A stretch of 32,330 nucleotides of DNA from Acanthaster planci (taxonomy: Eukaryota; Echinodermata; Asteroidea; Valvatida; Acanthasteridae), in contig NW_019091543.1 of NCBI RefSeq assembly GCF_001949145.1, positions 536,409-568,738 on the forward strand, given 5' to 3'. The notes beneath the pieces are model-generated. The model saw nothing but the letters and a program-made list of their open reading frames with translations, was not told the origin of the DNA and ran no database searches. This document shows, piece after piece, positions 1-9,830 of this stretch. The first letter of the stretch is position 1, and each line of letters opens with the position of its first letter. The position numbers and the translations under genes were made by a program.

Positions 1-723
1 GCATATCCTGAGCCTGCGACGGTGAAACAACTCAAGGGTTTTCTTGGCATGATTTCGTGGTTCCATAAATTCATACCAAACTATGCGACCGCTGCAGAAC
101 CACTGCATAAGCTCCGCCTTAAGAACGCAAACTGGAACTGGACTGCTGAATGCCAATCTTCATTCGACCGCCTAAAGCAGATGTTGACAAGTGACCCAAT
201 CCTTGCCTACCCAGACCCAAACGAACCATTCATTGTGCACACGGATGCCAGTGACATGGGACTCGGTGCCGTTCTACTTCAGTGCCATGCTTCCACTAAA
301 CACCCGGTCGCCTTTGCCAGCCGCTCTCTCACTGCTGCCGAGCGAAACTACAGTGTCACTGAGAGAGAGTGCTTGGCAGTTGTGTGGGCTCTCGAGAAGT
401 GGCACCCCCATCTAGAAGGACAGAAGTTTCGCGTTGTGACCGATCACCAGGCCCTGTGCTGGTTATTTTGAAAATCAAAACTAACTGGAAGACTGGCACA
501 ATGGGTTCTCCGCCTGCAAGACTTCTGCTTTGACGTGGTATACCACCCTGGCTCCCAACACAAGGTTCCTGACGTGCTTTCGAGAATACAGGAAGTTATT
601 CACATTGTTGGGATTGTCCGCACGCTGCCCCAGGACCCCGTAAATGAGCCAGATGATGAACAGACTGCCACGCCTCTCACATCTTCCTTATCAGCTGGCA
701 GAGACCCCCCCCAGTTGCTAGTG
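1..723 (+). pseudogene. gypsy A pol: RT C-terminus and RNase H
   Basis: Reading from base 1, the frame gives the end of the reverse transcriptase (FLGMISWFHKFIPNYA, typical of the gypsy thumb/connection) and an RNase H domain. RNase H motifs are HTDASDMGLGA with its Asp codon at 244, a later TERECLAVVWALEKW segment, and VTDHQAL. A TGA stop at 469-471 interrupts the domain, but the same frame continues to a TAA at 724-726 and includes a PGSQHKVPDVLSR segment usual at the end of gypsy RNase H. A run of C around 706-714 lies where the frame shifts to that of the next block, so a homopolymer length change, real or a sequencing artefact, may separate the two. Motifs are clear; the piece is partial and disrupted. 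Confidence 0.85.
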
Positions 724-725
724 TA

Positions 726-1601
726 ATGCCCCCGGCTATGCCCGTGTTGGCTACCAGTGATGGTGCTATCGATGGTGACAACGATCTGTGTGCTGCTGAA
801 CCCTGCCTTTGCCCCACAGACGACGTCATTGACTGGGTGCAATGCGATGAATGTAGTAAGTGGTATCCCCAAAGGTGTGTGCACATCCGAAAAAAGCGCG
901 CCCAACAATTGCTTACCTTCTTCTGCCCAGCATGCTGGAAGAAATGGCGCGTCAAGCAGAAGGAGTTGCACTGGAAGAATGTTGTCTTGTCCTTTCATGC
1001 TTTTCCCCACACCACGTTCATGCAAGAACTCCTCATCGAAGCCCAGTCTCAAGACCCTGACTGTGCAAATTACATTCAGTATCTTTGTCACACTACGCTG
1101 CCAAACGATGCTTAACAACACCGACTTGTTCAAAAGCGAGCAGCGGAATATCGAGTTGACAGTGACATTTTGCTACACTGTGCTAACTCCAAGTGGAGCA
1201 TTGTTGTGCCAAAATCCCTCCAGCATGATGTACTACTAGAGTGTTATGCCAAGCCATCTGCGGGCCATCAGGGCAGAGCTAAAACGTTCCAGAGACTGAG
1301 AGACCTCAACTTGTGGTGGATGGGCATGTCCAAGGATGTCCACAGCTTTGTTCGTGGCTGCCGCCGATGCCAGGAGACAAAACCAATATTCCGTAAGCCA
1401 GCAGGTATGATGCTATCAACGCGCTCACAGGAGCCATGGGAGGTAGTAGGCGCTGATCTGATGGGGCCTCTCTCTAAGAGCCACGTGGGCCATGAATACT
1501 TACTTGTGGCAGTAGATCACTACAGCAAATGGGTTGAGGTCTTTCCCCTTAAGACGGCTACCAGGAAGACCAGTGTGTGTTTTGGTGCGGCAGTTATTTA
1601 G
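726..1601 (+). pseudogene. gypsy A pol: PHD-like finger, integrase zinc domain and core start
   Basis: This frame is broken only by a TAA at 1113-1115. The first part carries a cysteine-rich PHD-like finger (see its own entry). After the stop the frame continues into an integrase H2C2 zinc-binding domain (GHQGRAKTFQRL, then CRRCQ) and the start of the catalytic core (VVGADLMGPL followed by VDHYSKWVEVFPL), which supplies the first catalytic Asp. It ends at a TAG at 1599-1601 before the second catalytic Asp. The block follows the RNase H piece after a frame change near 710 and precedes a strongly degraded integrase tail. No function is expected from this copy. Family assignment is secure from the H2C2-DDE order. 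Confidence 0.82.
780..938 (+). other. PHD-like zinc finger inside gypsy A polyprotein
   Basis: The segment has cysteine spacing typical of a PHD finger: a C-x-C pair (PCLCPTDD), then WVQCDECSKWY, then QRC, and a final FFCPAC. The aromatic residue before the sixth ligand and the acidic stretch after the first pair fit the family, which in other proteins often reads histone H3 tails. The expected zinc-binding His after WY is Pro here (WYPQRC), so one ligand is missing in this copy. A finger between RNase H and integrase is an addition to the standard gypsy layout. Chromatin-directed integration would be a reasonable role but is inference. Confidence 0.68.
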
Positions 1602-2271
1602 CCGCTAAGGAGCTCCACGCTGTCTGTTGTCCGATAATGGCCCCCATTTGTTAGCCGGGCCTTAGCTGCAGTATGCACTGAGTGGGGTGTGAACCAGTCC
1701 TTCATAACTCTCTATCACCCACAAACAAACTGGGTGGAGTGTGTAAACAGAAATATAAAAAAACATGCTCCAGGCCCCTTCACTACTAAGGACCATCGAA
1801 CGTGGGATGTTCATGTCAACGAGTTTGCTTTCGCACTTAACTGAGCCAGTCACGAGACAACTGGAATTGCTCCCTGTCGCCTAATGATGGGTTGCTCCAC
1901 GAGATCTCCTCTGTCCAATAAGTGGAACAGTACGCGCCTGAACCAAAGTACCTGAGGACGACAAAGACGTTCTCCGCCAACAGGTCGCTAAACGTATAGA
2001 AGTGGCCTAGAAAACATGCGAACAGCAGTATAACCGCAGACGTCGGCAGCCAGACATCCACGCACATGTAGGTGACTGTGTCATGATCAGGACACATCCA
2101 ATCTCCGATGTACAGAAACATTTTAGTGCTAAACTTGCTCCGCACTGGTCTGGTCCGTACGTGGTGAAAGAACTATCAACACCTGTCAACCCTGAAACTC
2201 GTGGACATGAAAAAGCCAACTAGCGAGATCATTGCCCATGTTGACAAAGTAAAACTGTGCCCACCTGAGTG
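1602..2271 (+). pseudogene. gypsy A pol: degraded integrase core and C-terminus
   Basis: Integrase remnants continue but switch frame repeatedly. A SDNGPH motif (second catalytic Asp) is at 1630-1647 in frame 1. A LYHPQTNWVE segment, where the catalytic Glu is expected, is around 1710-1740 in frame 3. A GPY/F-like module (APHWSGPYVV) is near 2135-2165. The final frame reaches a TGA at 2269-2271. Several stops and frameshifts lie between, so the sequence is non-functional. The GPY/F module is known from the integrase C-terminus of many gypsy clades. Confidence 0.75.
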
Positions 2272-2840
2272 ACTTTGGGTGAAACATGGACATGCCAAAC
2301 CCTGAACAGTGCTGTAAATATCTTCTCCCAGCTGTGCTGGAAGTGCTACATTGTTGAAAGTGCTTTTCAAAGTGTTTTTTTTCTTTCTTTAAATTTTTGG
2401 TTTAAAACAACACATGACAAAAATCTGTCATTATTTGGATGTATCCCATCCCCCAAGAAACCAAAATAATCCATGTTCGGCAGAAAACTCTTTGTTAAAA
2501 ATTAAGTTGTTTTGGATGATAGTGGAAAACGTGAAATTATGTGCGGCTATGTGAAGAATGCATCCAATGTGTAAAAAAGTTCAAAGCCAAAATTTAGCAA
2601 ATTTCTGTGTAGAACCAGCTACATGTATACATGCAGATAAGATATTGCAACACTGCACGTGGAACTGCAGGTGTAAATGTAGGGGATTTTAAAATACATC
2701 TTGTGCCGTAAACACACCCCTGTGCACTTGGCAAGAGAGCAAAACAAAAAAGTGTTAAAATGTAGAATTCCTTCTGTTTTCCTCTATTCACCGATGTTCA
2801 GCTCTCTGTAATCCAGCATGTTGAACTTAGGAGGGGAGAG
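2272..2840 (+). other. Element A 3' untranslated region and purine tract
   Basis: No coding potential is seen between the integrase stop and the putative 3' LTR. The stretch is A/T-rich with short runs of T and A. Its end, at about 2829-2840, is purine-rich (GGAGGGGAGAG), as expected for the polypurine tract that primes plus-strand synthesis directly upstream of a 3' LTR. Confidence 0.55.
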
Positions 2841-3127
2841 TGTAGCAGGGGAGAGTGTAGCAAATTGGTATGCACAAACATTCATACAAATGCAGTGCAT
2901 AGCTTGCAAATGTATATGTCTGTTCTAAGACACCATGCTGCATGATAGGAAAAGGCATGATGGGATAGGTTATTAGGGTTTTTTCGTAAAATGGCATCCT
3001 TAGATGTGGTGAGATCATTAAAGTTGTGTTATATTATCGTTATCAAATCCACCTAATCCTGTGGAATATTGTGTGGACTGTCTGTCTCAGGGATCCTAAA
3101 ACAACCTGTAGCGATCGGCCCGTTACA
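2841..3127 (+). repeat. Probable 3' LTR of element A
   Basis: The segment starts TGTAGCA right after a purine tract and ends CGTTACA, giving the usual TG...CA termini with an imperfect terminal inverted repeat. An ATTAAA possible polyadenylation signal lies at 3017-3022, and T/G-rich sequence follows. The 15-mer GGGGAGAGTGTAGCA is duplicated exactly in tandem at 2833-2847 and 2848-2862, so the true first base may be 2841 or 2856. The 5' LTR is outside the window, so the boundaries rest on termini and position alone. Confidence 0.6.
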
Positions 3128-4086
3128 ACGCCAGCAATGGTACGTCGGCAGGACCACGATAAAGTCTTAATTTTAATCATATAGGCCTACACTCACAGGA
3201 AAAAATATGCTGACCTTCATTCATACATGGAAAACATGTATTGAAAACCGCCATGTGGCATACAGAACTGTAACTGTGAGCAGCTATAACTGAACAACCA
3301 AACTATATGTTACCACAGACACTGTAAGTCAGATTACTTGACATGCTTGAGTTCACAACTTGACCAAAGATTTACATTTAACTACTTTCTGGAATGAAAA
3401 AAGGTCAGTCAGTTTTAACTGAGAACAAATAATTTGATAATTTAAACAAAGTTTGAATTTGATAATTTAAACAAAGTTTGAATTAATTATATGACCTTGA
3501 ATTTCCTTGTTTGTTACTCATTCAACAGAAACGTCATCTCTCTGCCTACGTTTTGGTTTCATTTCTGCCCTGAAGAATTCTGTCACTCATATCATATTGT
3601 CTGTCACACTATTTGGTTTCAATGCATCTGCAGATGTGACAAACACAAATCATGGCTTTCTTGGAGCTTTTTCCGGTGAAATCTAGGGACAAATTAATTT
3701 TCCATTTTGTGTGAAGGCCAAACAAAAAATGGAGTGTTTTACGGTAACCCCACCGACCTGAAAAATTTTCGGCCAAATTGCCGACCTCAAACTTTCATTG
3801 TCATTTTGAAGGTTGATATTCATAATTTTAAATGAAAAATTCAAATAATAAATTGTTTTCCACTCTTGATACTGACCATGATTTTGATACAAACATACCC
3901 TGTTAAACATGCAAAAATCGTGACGATCTCATCAGAGCTAAGACCCGCCGTGGACTCACCGGTGCTGGTTCGCGTGCAACTCAGCGCACTCACTTTATGC
4001 ACTTGTTCAGGACCTTTTAATGTGGGATGTTACTTGCGCGCGCATGCTCTTGCATATCACATGAGATAGTTTAACCAATACAAACA
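3128..4086. other. Non-coding interval with a 25-bp tandem duplication
   Basis: No convincing gene is visible. An exact 25-bp tandem duplication occupies 3431-3455 and 3456-3480, with unit AATTTGATAATTTAAACAAA followed by GTTTG. The palindrome TAGGCCTA occurs near 3182. The rest is A/T-rich sequence without recognisable domains. The part just upstream of 4087 may be promoter for the candidate gene there: it has CpG-containing sequence at 3940-4050 and a CCAAT word near 4075. Confidence 0.5.
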
Positions 4087-4289
4087 ATGGAAATTAGTGT
4101 CGAGGCAGTGTGTACGCTGTTCAGTATTGTTGATGTATTCCCCGCAATTAAGTACATGTACATTAAAGTTGAATGTAAGGCACAGAGACAAGAAGTGACC
4201 TGCAGCTGCAGCACTGTGGAACACTGGCCCAATGCATTCAAAGTTATTATGAGGACGACTGAGAAACCCTTTCAAAAACGGACTAAAAG
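4087..4289 (+). CDS. Candidate small gene, exon 1 (unknown protein)
   Basis: An ATG in strong initiation context (A at -3, G at +4), with an in-frame TAA just upstream at 4072-4074, opens a frame of 67 codons plus two bases. It ends at a good splice donor (AAAAG/GTAGGC, intron from 4290). The encoded part has a hydrophobic stretch near residues 9-24, a short Cys pair (TCSCST), and a basic end (KPFQKRTK). Phase 2 at the donor agrees with the open frame of exon 2 at 5255. No family is recognised. The support is splice-site quality, phase agreement and start context, not homology. It could be part of a larger gene or a chance open frame. Confidence 0.35.
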
Positions 4290-5254
4290 GTAGGCGGCAT
4301 TATTTGTTTCAATTCATTTATGCAAGGGCAAGTAAGCCTGGGCAGGGTTTACAATTTAGGCTTAGGGGGCCTAGACTAAACTGCGCTTTTGCCTTCAATG
4401 TAGGCCTACGTGTACATGTATATGTACTGTACGGTCGGCCATGTGCGCCATGCATGAACGTCCAAGGCTAGCTAGCTATGCACTATACTAGGCATTTGTA
4501 CATGCAGTCCGAGATGGTAGTGTTCACTGCATTATTCTATACAAGTACTAAAAGTAGCCTATGTTGCCTGGGTCCCATACCACAAAGCAGAATGCAGCAG
4601 CGTTTGTACAGGCTAAGTGACAAGAGTGGAGTTGCAAAACAGTATTTTTTTTAACTTGTGTTCATTGATGGATTGATATATAGAGAGGACTTGAATATTT
4701 TCTTCAATTTCTTTTTTTTATATAAATATACGCCTAGTAAATGTTATACTTTTTAATATTCCACACAGACAACAGTTTATTATGAATAAGATAATGAATG
4801 TCCTAGACATTTATTATCTTGTTTATAAAAACTGTATGGCATTGGGTTCACCACCCGTAGGGGAACCTCTGGCCAATTTTTTTATTTAGTACAAAATTAA
4901 CTTGTTTGATTTTGAGCTATTCCTAGGCCTATCGATGGAAGAGTGGATTTGAATGTTTCTTTTTGGATGATAGCATTTCAACAGTTTGTTATGAATGAGA
5001 CAAAAATATCTTTGGATATTTTTTTTATGTTGTTCATAAAAACTGTAGGATGTTGGGTTACCACCCATAGGGGAAACCCTTACCATTTTTTTTAAGTACA
5101 CAATTTAAGTAGCAGCAGAATGCGATATATGTGTGTACTTTGAAGGCAAAACACAGTCTAAGCTTAGTTGCGAGGTCCAATTTAGTTTAAAAACCAAATA
5201 CTAGTCACTGTAGATTAAGTTTTAAAATCTGTTTTTTCCCCTATCATTCTACAG
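4290..5254 (+). other. Putative intron with diverged direct duplication
   Basis: The 965-bp interval begins GTAGGC and ends with a pyrimidine-rich acceptor tract (TTTTTTCCCC...TTCTACAG). Within it, 4770-4898 and 4979-5105 are diverged direct copies about 209 bp apart. Both carry an AACAGTTT-TATGAAT start, a TTCATAAAAACTGTA-like middle (TTTATAAAAACTGTA in the first copy), and a CACCCGTAGGGG / CACCCATAGGGG block. The palindromic word TAGGCCTA or a near version appears twice. No gene is seen in it. Confidence 0.4.
4770..5105. repeat. Two diverged direct repeat copies, 209 bp apart
   Basis: Copy 1 (4770-4898) and copy 2 (4979-5105) align along their whole length with scattered substitutions and small indels. 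The shared core is ACCACCC(G/A)TAGGGGAA. Divergence indicates an old local duplication or two copies of an interspersed repeat. No terminal structure is obvious. Confidence 0.65.
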
Positions 5255-5369
5255 TCCAAGAATGAAAGTTGGGCTTTCAAGGAAAGATGAGCTGTACAAT
5301 GATCTGGTGACAGACTTCAACAAAAGACTACCAAAGACTACGACTACCAAAAGGCACTTCACAAACTGA
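5255..5369 (+). CDS. Candidate small gene, exon 2 with stop
   Basis: After a strong acceptor at 5253-5254 the phase-2 frame gives 37 further codons (containing KVGLSRKDELYNDLV and DFNKRLPK) and a TGA at 5367-5369, for a predicted protein of about 105 residues. The end has a local repeat (AGACTACC / AGACTACG), and a second frame stays open past the stop to about 5450, so a small duplication may have shifted an older, longer frame. A candidate polyadenylation signal lies at 5628. No family is recognised. Confidence rests on splice signals and phase only. Confidence 0.33.
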
Positions 5370-5627
5370 GGGATCTTACATTGCCATGGTGCGCATTTAC
5401 ACATGAAAAATGCATATTAAACCACTGGGCAAGCAAGCACACCCCATGATGACCATGTTTTGGGGTACCCAACACAATTGAACACATGTACATGGACTTT
5501 TTAAGTTTATTTTGTCTTTTCATTTTGCTTCATTGTAATTTTGTTTCAAAACAAAGCCGATTCTATCACTAGGGTTCACATAATTTTGGCAGGAAATGAA
5601 GGAAGCTCCATGTACTCAAGAAATATT

Positions 5628-5633
5628 AATAAA
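5628..5633 (+). promoter_or_regulatory. AATAAA, possible polyadenylation signal
   Basis: A canonical AATAAA hexamer lies about 260 bases after the stop of the candidate two-exon gene, followed by T/G-containing sequence. The link to that gene is inferred from position only. Confidence 0.25.
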
Positions 5634-6240
5634 AGTGCCAAGTTCAATTTTATATGGTCGTTTTGTCTTAAACTGTTATGCTGCGTACCTGAAGAATAGT
5701 TGATAGGATCACCTCTGGGTCATCCGTCCATCAGTTTGCTTTGGGGTGAGGCTCCAACGGACATGGACTGTAGGAAGCTCTTTGTCATCTCAACACATTA
5801 TTTCAAAACCCAGGTACTCACAATGCATGTTAATGTCTGACATGACAAGCTGACATTATTCCAAATGAATAAGTTTTCGCAAACCGTATTTAAAACCTTT
5901 TTATTGCTTTTCAAACATGCATTGTAAGTTTCAGCTCTGCTGTTTTTGTTAATGTACACCTTGCATCACTGAGCCTACCGAGTGAAGACAAAATAAAATC
6001 ACCCAGCAACCCGTAGGTTCATCAGTCTGGGTAAAAAGCAAGTACTGTATGTGTACAACAGTCAGTGGAATGAAAGATAAACAAAATTTACATTCTCATA
6101 TTGAAAAATACTGAAATCCTTGTCCATCTTGATTTAAATGTACTTTTTAATGTGAGACAAGTCTCAGTGAATACGAGTAGAACAGAGATTAGTACAGGAA
6201 TATGGTTAGTTTCAAACTGCCAAAGAACAGGCATGGGATG
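5634..6240. other. Interval without recognised gene
   Basis: A/T-rich sequence with no recognisable domain. A degenerate partial copy of the following minisatellite unit (CAAACTGCCAAAGAACAGGCATGGG) is visible at about 6213-6238, so the array probably extended from here. Confidence 0.5.
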
Positions 6241-6589
6241 CAGAGCTGAAATTGAAACTGCGAAAGAAGCATGTGCATGCAGAACTGAAATTGAAACTGC
6301 GAAAGAAGCATGTGCATGCAGAACTGAAATTGAAACTGCGAAAGAAGCATGTGCATGCAGAACTGAAATTGAAACTGCGAAAGAAGCATGTGCATGCAGA
6401 ACTGAAATTGAGATTGCGAAAGAAGCATGGGCATGGAGAACTGAAATTGAAACTGCGAAAGAAGCAGGGGCGTGCAGAACTGAAATTGAAACTGCGAAAG
6501 AAGCATGGGCATGCAGAACTGAAATTGAAACTGCGAAAGAACATGGGCGTGCAGAACTGAAATTGAAACTGCGAAAGAACATGGGCATG
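6241..6589. repeat. 39-bp minisatellite, nine copies
   Basis: Seven units of 39 bp (6241-6513) are followed by two units of 38 bp (6514-6551 and 6552-6589). The core of each unit is GAACTGAAATTGAAACTGCG followed by AAAGAA. Because 39 is a multiple of three and the unit is nearly free of stops, long open frames appear on both strands, giving 13-residue periodic peptides such as CRTEIETAKEACA. The last two units lose one G and shift frame. There is no start context, splice evidence or neighbouring exon, so this is read as non-coding tandem repeat. Confidence 0.92.
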
Positions 6590-7478
6590 TAGAATTGAAT
6601 TTACCAAAATTACAAAATAAAATTACTTCCCTACCTACCTACCTGAATTTTTTTCAGGCCGTTATTGTAAACACACCATTGGTTTTTTTTTGCCTAACCA
6701 ATGAGGAAAAAATTTCAGACAGTCCCAACTTCGATATAATGAAGTCTCACATACAAAGCCTGATAGGCTAGATAGACTGTCATGAATTTCTTACTATATA
6801 GGCCTAGGCCTGAAGTCAAGCGTTATAAAGTAGAAGAAATTTTCTGAAACTAATAACTTCAACTCGCATGTCAAAAGCTGTTCCTTCTTCCAAACTTGAT
6901 TTACCATCGATCTACGGCAATTCACTGCTTTGCACACCTCAGCCATCATTCTTTCCAAATTTATCCATTATGGGTGCAGAATTCCGTTTCTCCTCGGAAT
7001 TTGTATGAGGCACCTTTTATGATTTTATTAGTACAAAAAGTCAAATGAAAATAATATACAAATGACAAAACTAATATGACAGAAGTACATTTAAAGGACA
7101 ATGGTGATTTAGATAGGACAAAAACAAAACTCATATATGGGGCAGCATGGACATCTGGGTGTTTTACATAATAGTGGGTAGCAATCACAACGCACCTGTG
7201 AAAAGAACTGCAAGGACAGCACATACGTACTGATCAGAGAAAAGATTGTGTAACTCGATCCTCGGACTGGCTGGTGCATGCATATGTCGCCATGGTCGCT
7301 GTTTTCACCGCCGCGGTACCTGCCATTTTGTGAGAGTCCTGATTGTCTGCGTTGCCCCAACAAAGAAACTAATAAATAGAGAACGAAAGTAATAACAGCA
7401 ACAGCCGCAGCCACGTTCTGGATTTCGAGTCGTTTAATGAGGAAAGATATAAAAAAAACAATGTTCGAAATCACAGAA
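6590..7478. other. Interval with a small CpG-rich patch
   Basis: Mostly A/T-rich, with no recognised domain. At 7280-7330 a G/C-rich, CpG-containing patch stands out. On the minus strand it holds an ATG in good context preceded by CAAA (CAAAATGGC, which also resembles a YY1 site) and opens MAGTAAVKTATMATYACTSQ, ending within about 30 codons. This might be a first exon or promoter remnant but cannot be supported further. Confidence 0.35.
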
Positions 7479-8605
7479 TGACGTCATCATGACGTTATTA
7501 ATCTGGCACAATTCTTGTATTAGGGTCTTTGTTGGCTACCACTTTGATAACAATCGAATATCGTGAAGTTACCAGAATGGTGACTTGAAAACATGAACAA
7601 AGTCAATGGGCTAAAATAAATATCAAAAATCAATAATGAATAAGAGGATGACATTATCATGACGTCATCCATTTAGAATATTTCTCAAATCACGGTCTTT
7701 GTTGTCTTTCACTTTGATAACAATCGAACAATGAGAAGTTACCAAAATGGTGGCTTGATTTGATGTTCAAAGTTAAGAGGCTACAAACATGCAGGGAAAA
7801 TGGTCCTTTAAGTTCGTGTCATGTGATTTTTGCTTTTAAACTGAAAACAATGTATGAAATATTATTTGATTCTTGGCAATATTTCAAATCGAATAAGAGA
7901 GCGTAAAACATACAATTTTCTCTTTTGTTTTCATAGTAATCTTGAGCCAAAGTTCAGGACTACTCAGTCATTAGTATTCAGTAGAAAACAGTACAAACCC
8001 CATGGAGAAAAACTGCAGCCTTATCTCAAAATGACTCTGTCCTGCTACCCTCTGTCCATGGTGGACTACGAGTGTACATAAATGGAATAAGTCAGATTGA
8101 CCAGAGTGCTGAAGATTAGCTGTTAAAAGACGCTGTTACTAAACCTGTGGGGGAGAATTAAGTATCCAAAAATCAAAAATTGGGTTATGACTTCATCATG
8201 ATGTCATCAATTAAGCAAAATTCTTTTATCAGGATTTTTGTTGGCTGTTAATTTGACAATGATCAAAGATTTCAAAGTTACCAGAACGGTGGCTTGAAAA
8301 CGTTTACAAAGTCAATGGGCAGAAATAAACATTGAAAAATTAATAATCAATCGGATGCAGAAAAAACTGCTCCTTTAAGTTCATATCGTGTGATTTGGAC
8401 TTAAACTGAACACTTTTCATGAAATATTACTTAATATTCTGACTCTTGGGTATATTTGTAATCGAACGAAAAAGGAAAATGTCTGGTTTCCCTTCGTTCT
8501 GGTAGTAATTCTCGGTCGAAGTTGAGGAGTACTCGCCCATTGAGCTCGATAATAGTGTACAGTACAAAAATGTGTACAAACCCTATGGCCAAATATTCAA
8601 AATTC
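7479..8605 (+). repeat. Two direct copies of a long interspersed repeat (left arm core)
   Basis: Two long diverged direct copies, about 7479-8007 and 8190-8605, share the same order of blocks. These are a TGACGTCA-like palindrome, GGGTCTTTGTTGGCTACCAC, AAGTTACCAGAATGGTG, AAAGTCAATGGGC, and a later segment ending AGTACAAACCCCATGG. A partial third copy of the first block lies at 7655-7800. The reverse complement of the same blocks occurs at 20705-20940 (GGCTATCACTTTG on the opposite strand). No encoded protein is recognised; it may be a non-autonomous transposon. Confidence 0.75.
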
Positions 8606-9830
8606 AAAAATAAACCACGTGATGATTTCATCATTACAAATTTGTTATACCATCCTTGGATGATTGTCTTAAGGTCTGTCAAGTTTGGAATCGATCAGAT
8701 GTATGAAACTATCGAAGGCCTATGGGACAACAAAGCGTGTCTGAAAAAGGAGGGGGGGGGAACCAGAGGTCATCTGTCTGTTTGCCAACAGAAAAGGGGG
8801 CTTTTTCGCATCCCTTTCTTAAGTCGAACAACCAATCTACTGCACAACCTGATGGCATAAATCTTCATCAGGACCATTTTGGTGCAAGCTTTCAACCCAA
8901 TCAGGAATGCTCTTTTGACTTAAGTTTGATGTAGAATTTGACTCATCTGATGATGTCATCATCACATCTGGTAAATTTTCATCTAGAACACTTCCTTTCC
9001 TTGTATTATGCAAAGTTTCAATCCAATCAGACATGCTTTTCGGGAGATATAGTACTTTAAAGCATGCACCTTTAATGTCGCATGACTAGTCACTTGAGGA
9101 CGTCATCATCACATTAGGTTAATATCCATCTAAATCACTCACTTTTTAAGATATCCGCAAGGTTTGAACCCAAATGGATGTATACTACAGGAGATAAACA
9201 GTTTTAAATAGTGCAATAGGTCAATATTTGCCGAAAGCACTTCATATCCAAGGTATCAGCAAGGTTTCAACCCGATCAGACATGCACACAGTTTCAAGAT
9301 ATATAGCGCTTGGAAGAATGCACTTTGAATGGTCATCTGATGACATCATCACATGAGGCCAATTTCGTCTATAACACTTCCAAATTTCTAAATACCTGCC
9401 CGACATGCACTTCAGGAGATATAGTACTTTAACGTCTTATAAAGTACTTTATGTCCCCTGATGACATCATCACATCAGGTCAATATGCATCTTAATCACT
9501 TCCTTTTTACGATATCTGCAAGGTTGGAACCCAATTGGACATACACTTTTGGAGATAGAGAGTTTTAAACAGTGCACATTTAATATCACGTGACATCATC
9601 ATCTGATGACGTCTTCTTCACACAATGTTACATTTGATCTGTAACACTTCCCTTCCTAAATACCTACCAAGTTTCAACCCAATCGAACCTGCACTTCAGG
9701 ATGCTTATTTAATATCATGTGACTCATCAGCTGATGACATAGTCATCACATGAGGTCAATCTCCGTTTATAAACCTTCCTAACCCAACTATCTGCAAGTA
9801 TTCAACCCAATCAAATATGTACAAAACAAA
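8606..9830 (-). repeat. Satellite-like array, left arm
   Basis: After a block with GGTCATCTGTCTGTTTGCC (8766-8784), the sequence becomes an array of diverged units. Each contains a palindromic core like TGATGACATCATCA, an AACACTTCC-type block, GCAAGGTTTCAACCCAATC and AGGAGATATAGTACTTTAA. Core positions are about 8948, 9095, 9338, 9459, 9604 and 9732; the first interval is 147 bp and the others vary, with missing or shortened units. The array is in reverse orientation to the cleaner array at 21064-22407. TCACGTGA is at 9586-9593. Open frames in the stretch are not coding. Confidence 0.8.

Larger units (their letters stand above)
1..3127 (+). mobile_element. Ty3/gypsy element A, 5'-truncated by window edge, degenerate
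   Basis: The window opens inside the polymerase of a plus-strand LTR retrotransposon. In order it shows the reverse transcriptase thumb and connection, RNase H, a PHD-like finger, the integrase zinc domain and core, a GPY/F-like integrase C-terminus, a 3' untranslated stretch, a purine tract and a probable 3' LTR. Gag, protease and most of the reverse transcriptase lie outside the window. In-frame stops and frameshifts show that the copy is dead. The domain order RT-RNase H-integrase with a GPY/F module identifies Ty3/gypsy; the exact clade is not determined. Confidence 0.9.

Noticed and set aside
6088-6607. Overlapping long open frames on both strands
   Set aside because: They are by-products of the 39-bp minisatellite, whose unit length is a multiple of three and lacks stops.
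7109-7474. 121-codon minus frame with a hydrophobic segment
   Set aside because: It starts at a GTG just inside a repeat boundary with a stop upstream and no ATG; no homology recognised.
8948-9745. Regularly spaced short palindromes resembling a CRISPR array
   Set aside because: Unit-to-unit similarity continues through the spacers, and the context is a eukaryotic satellite.
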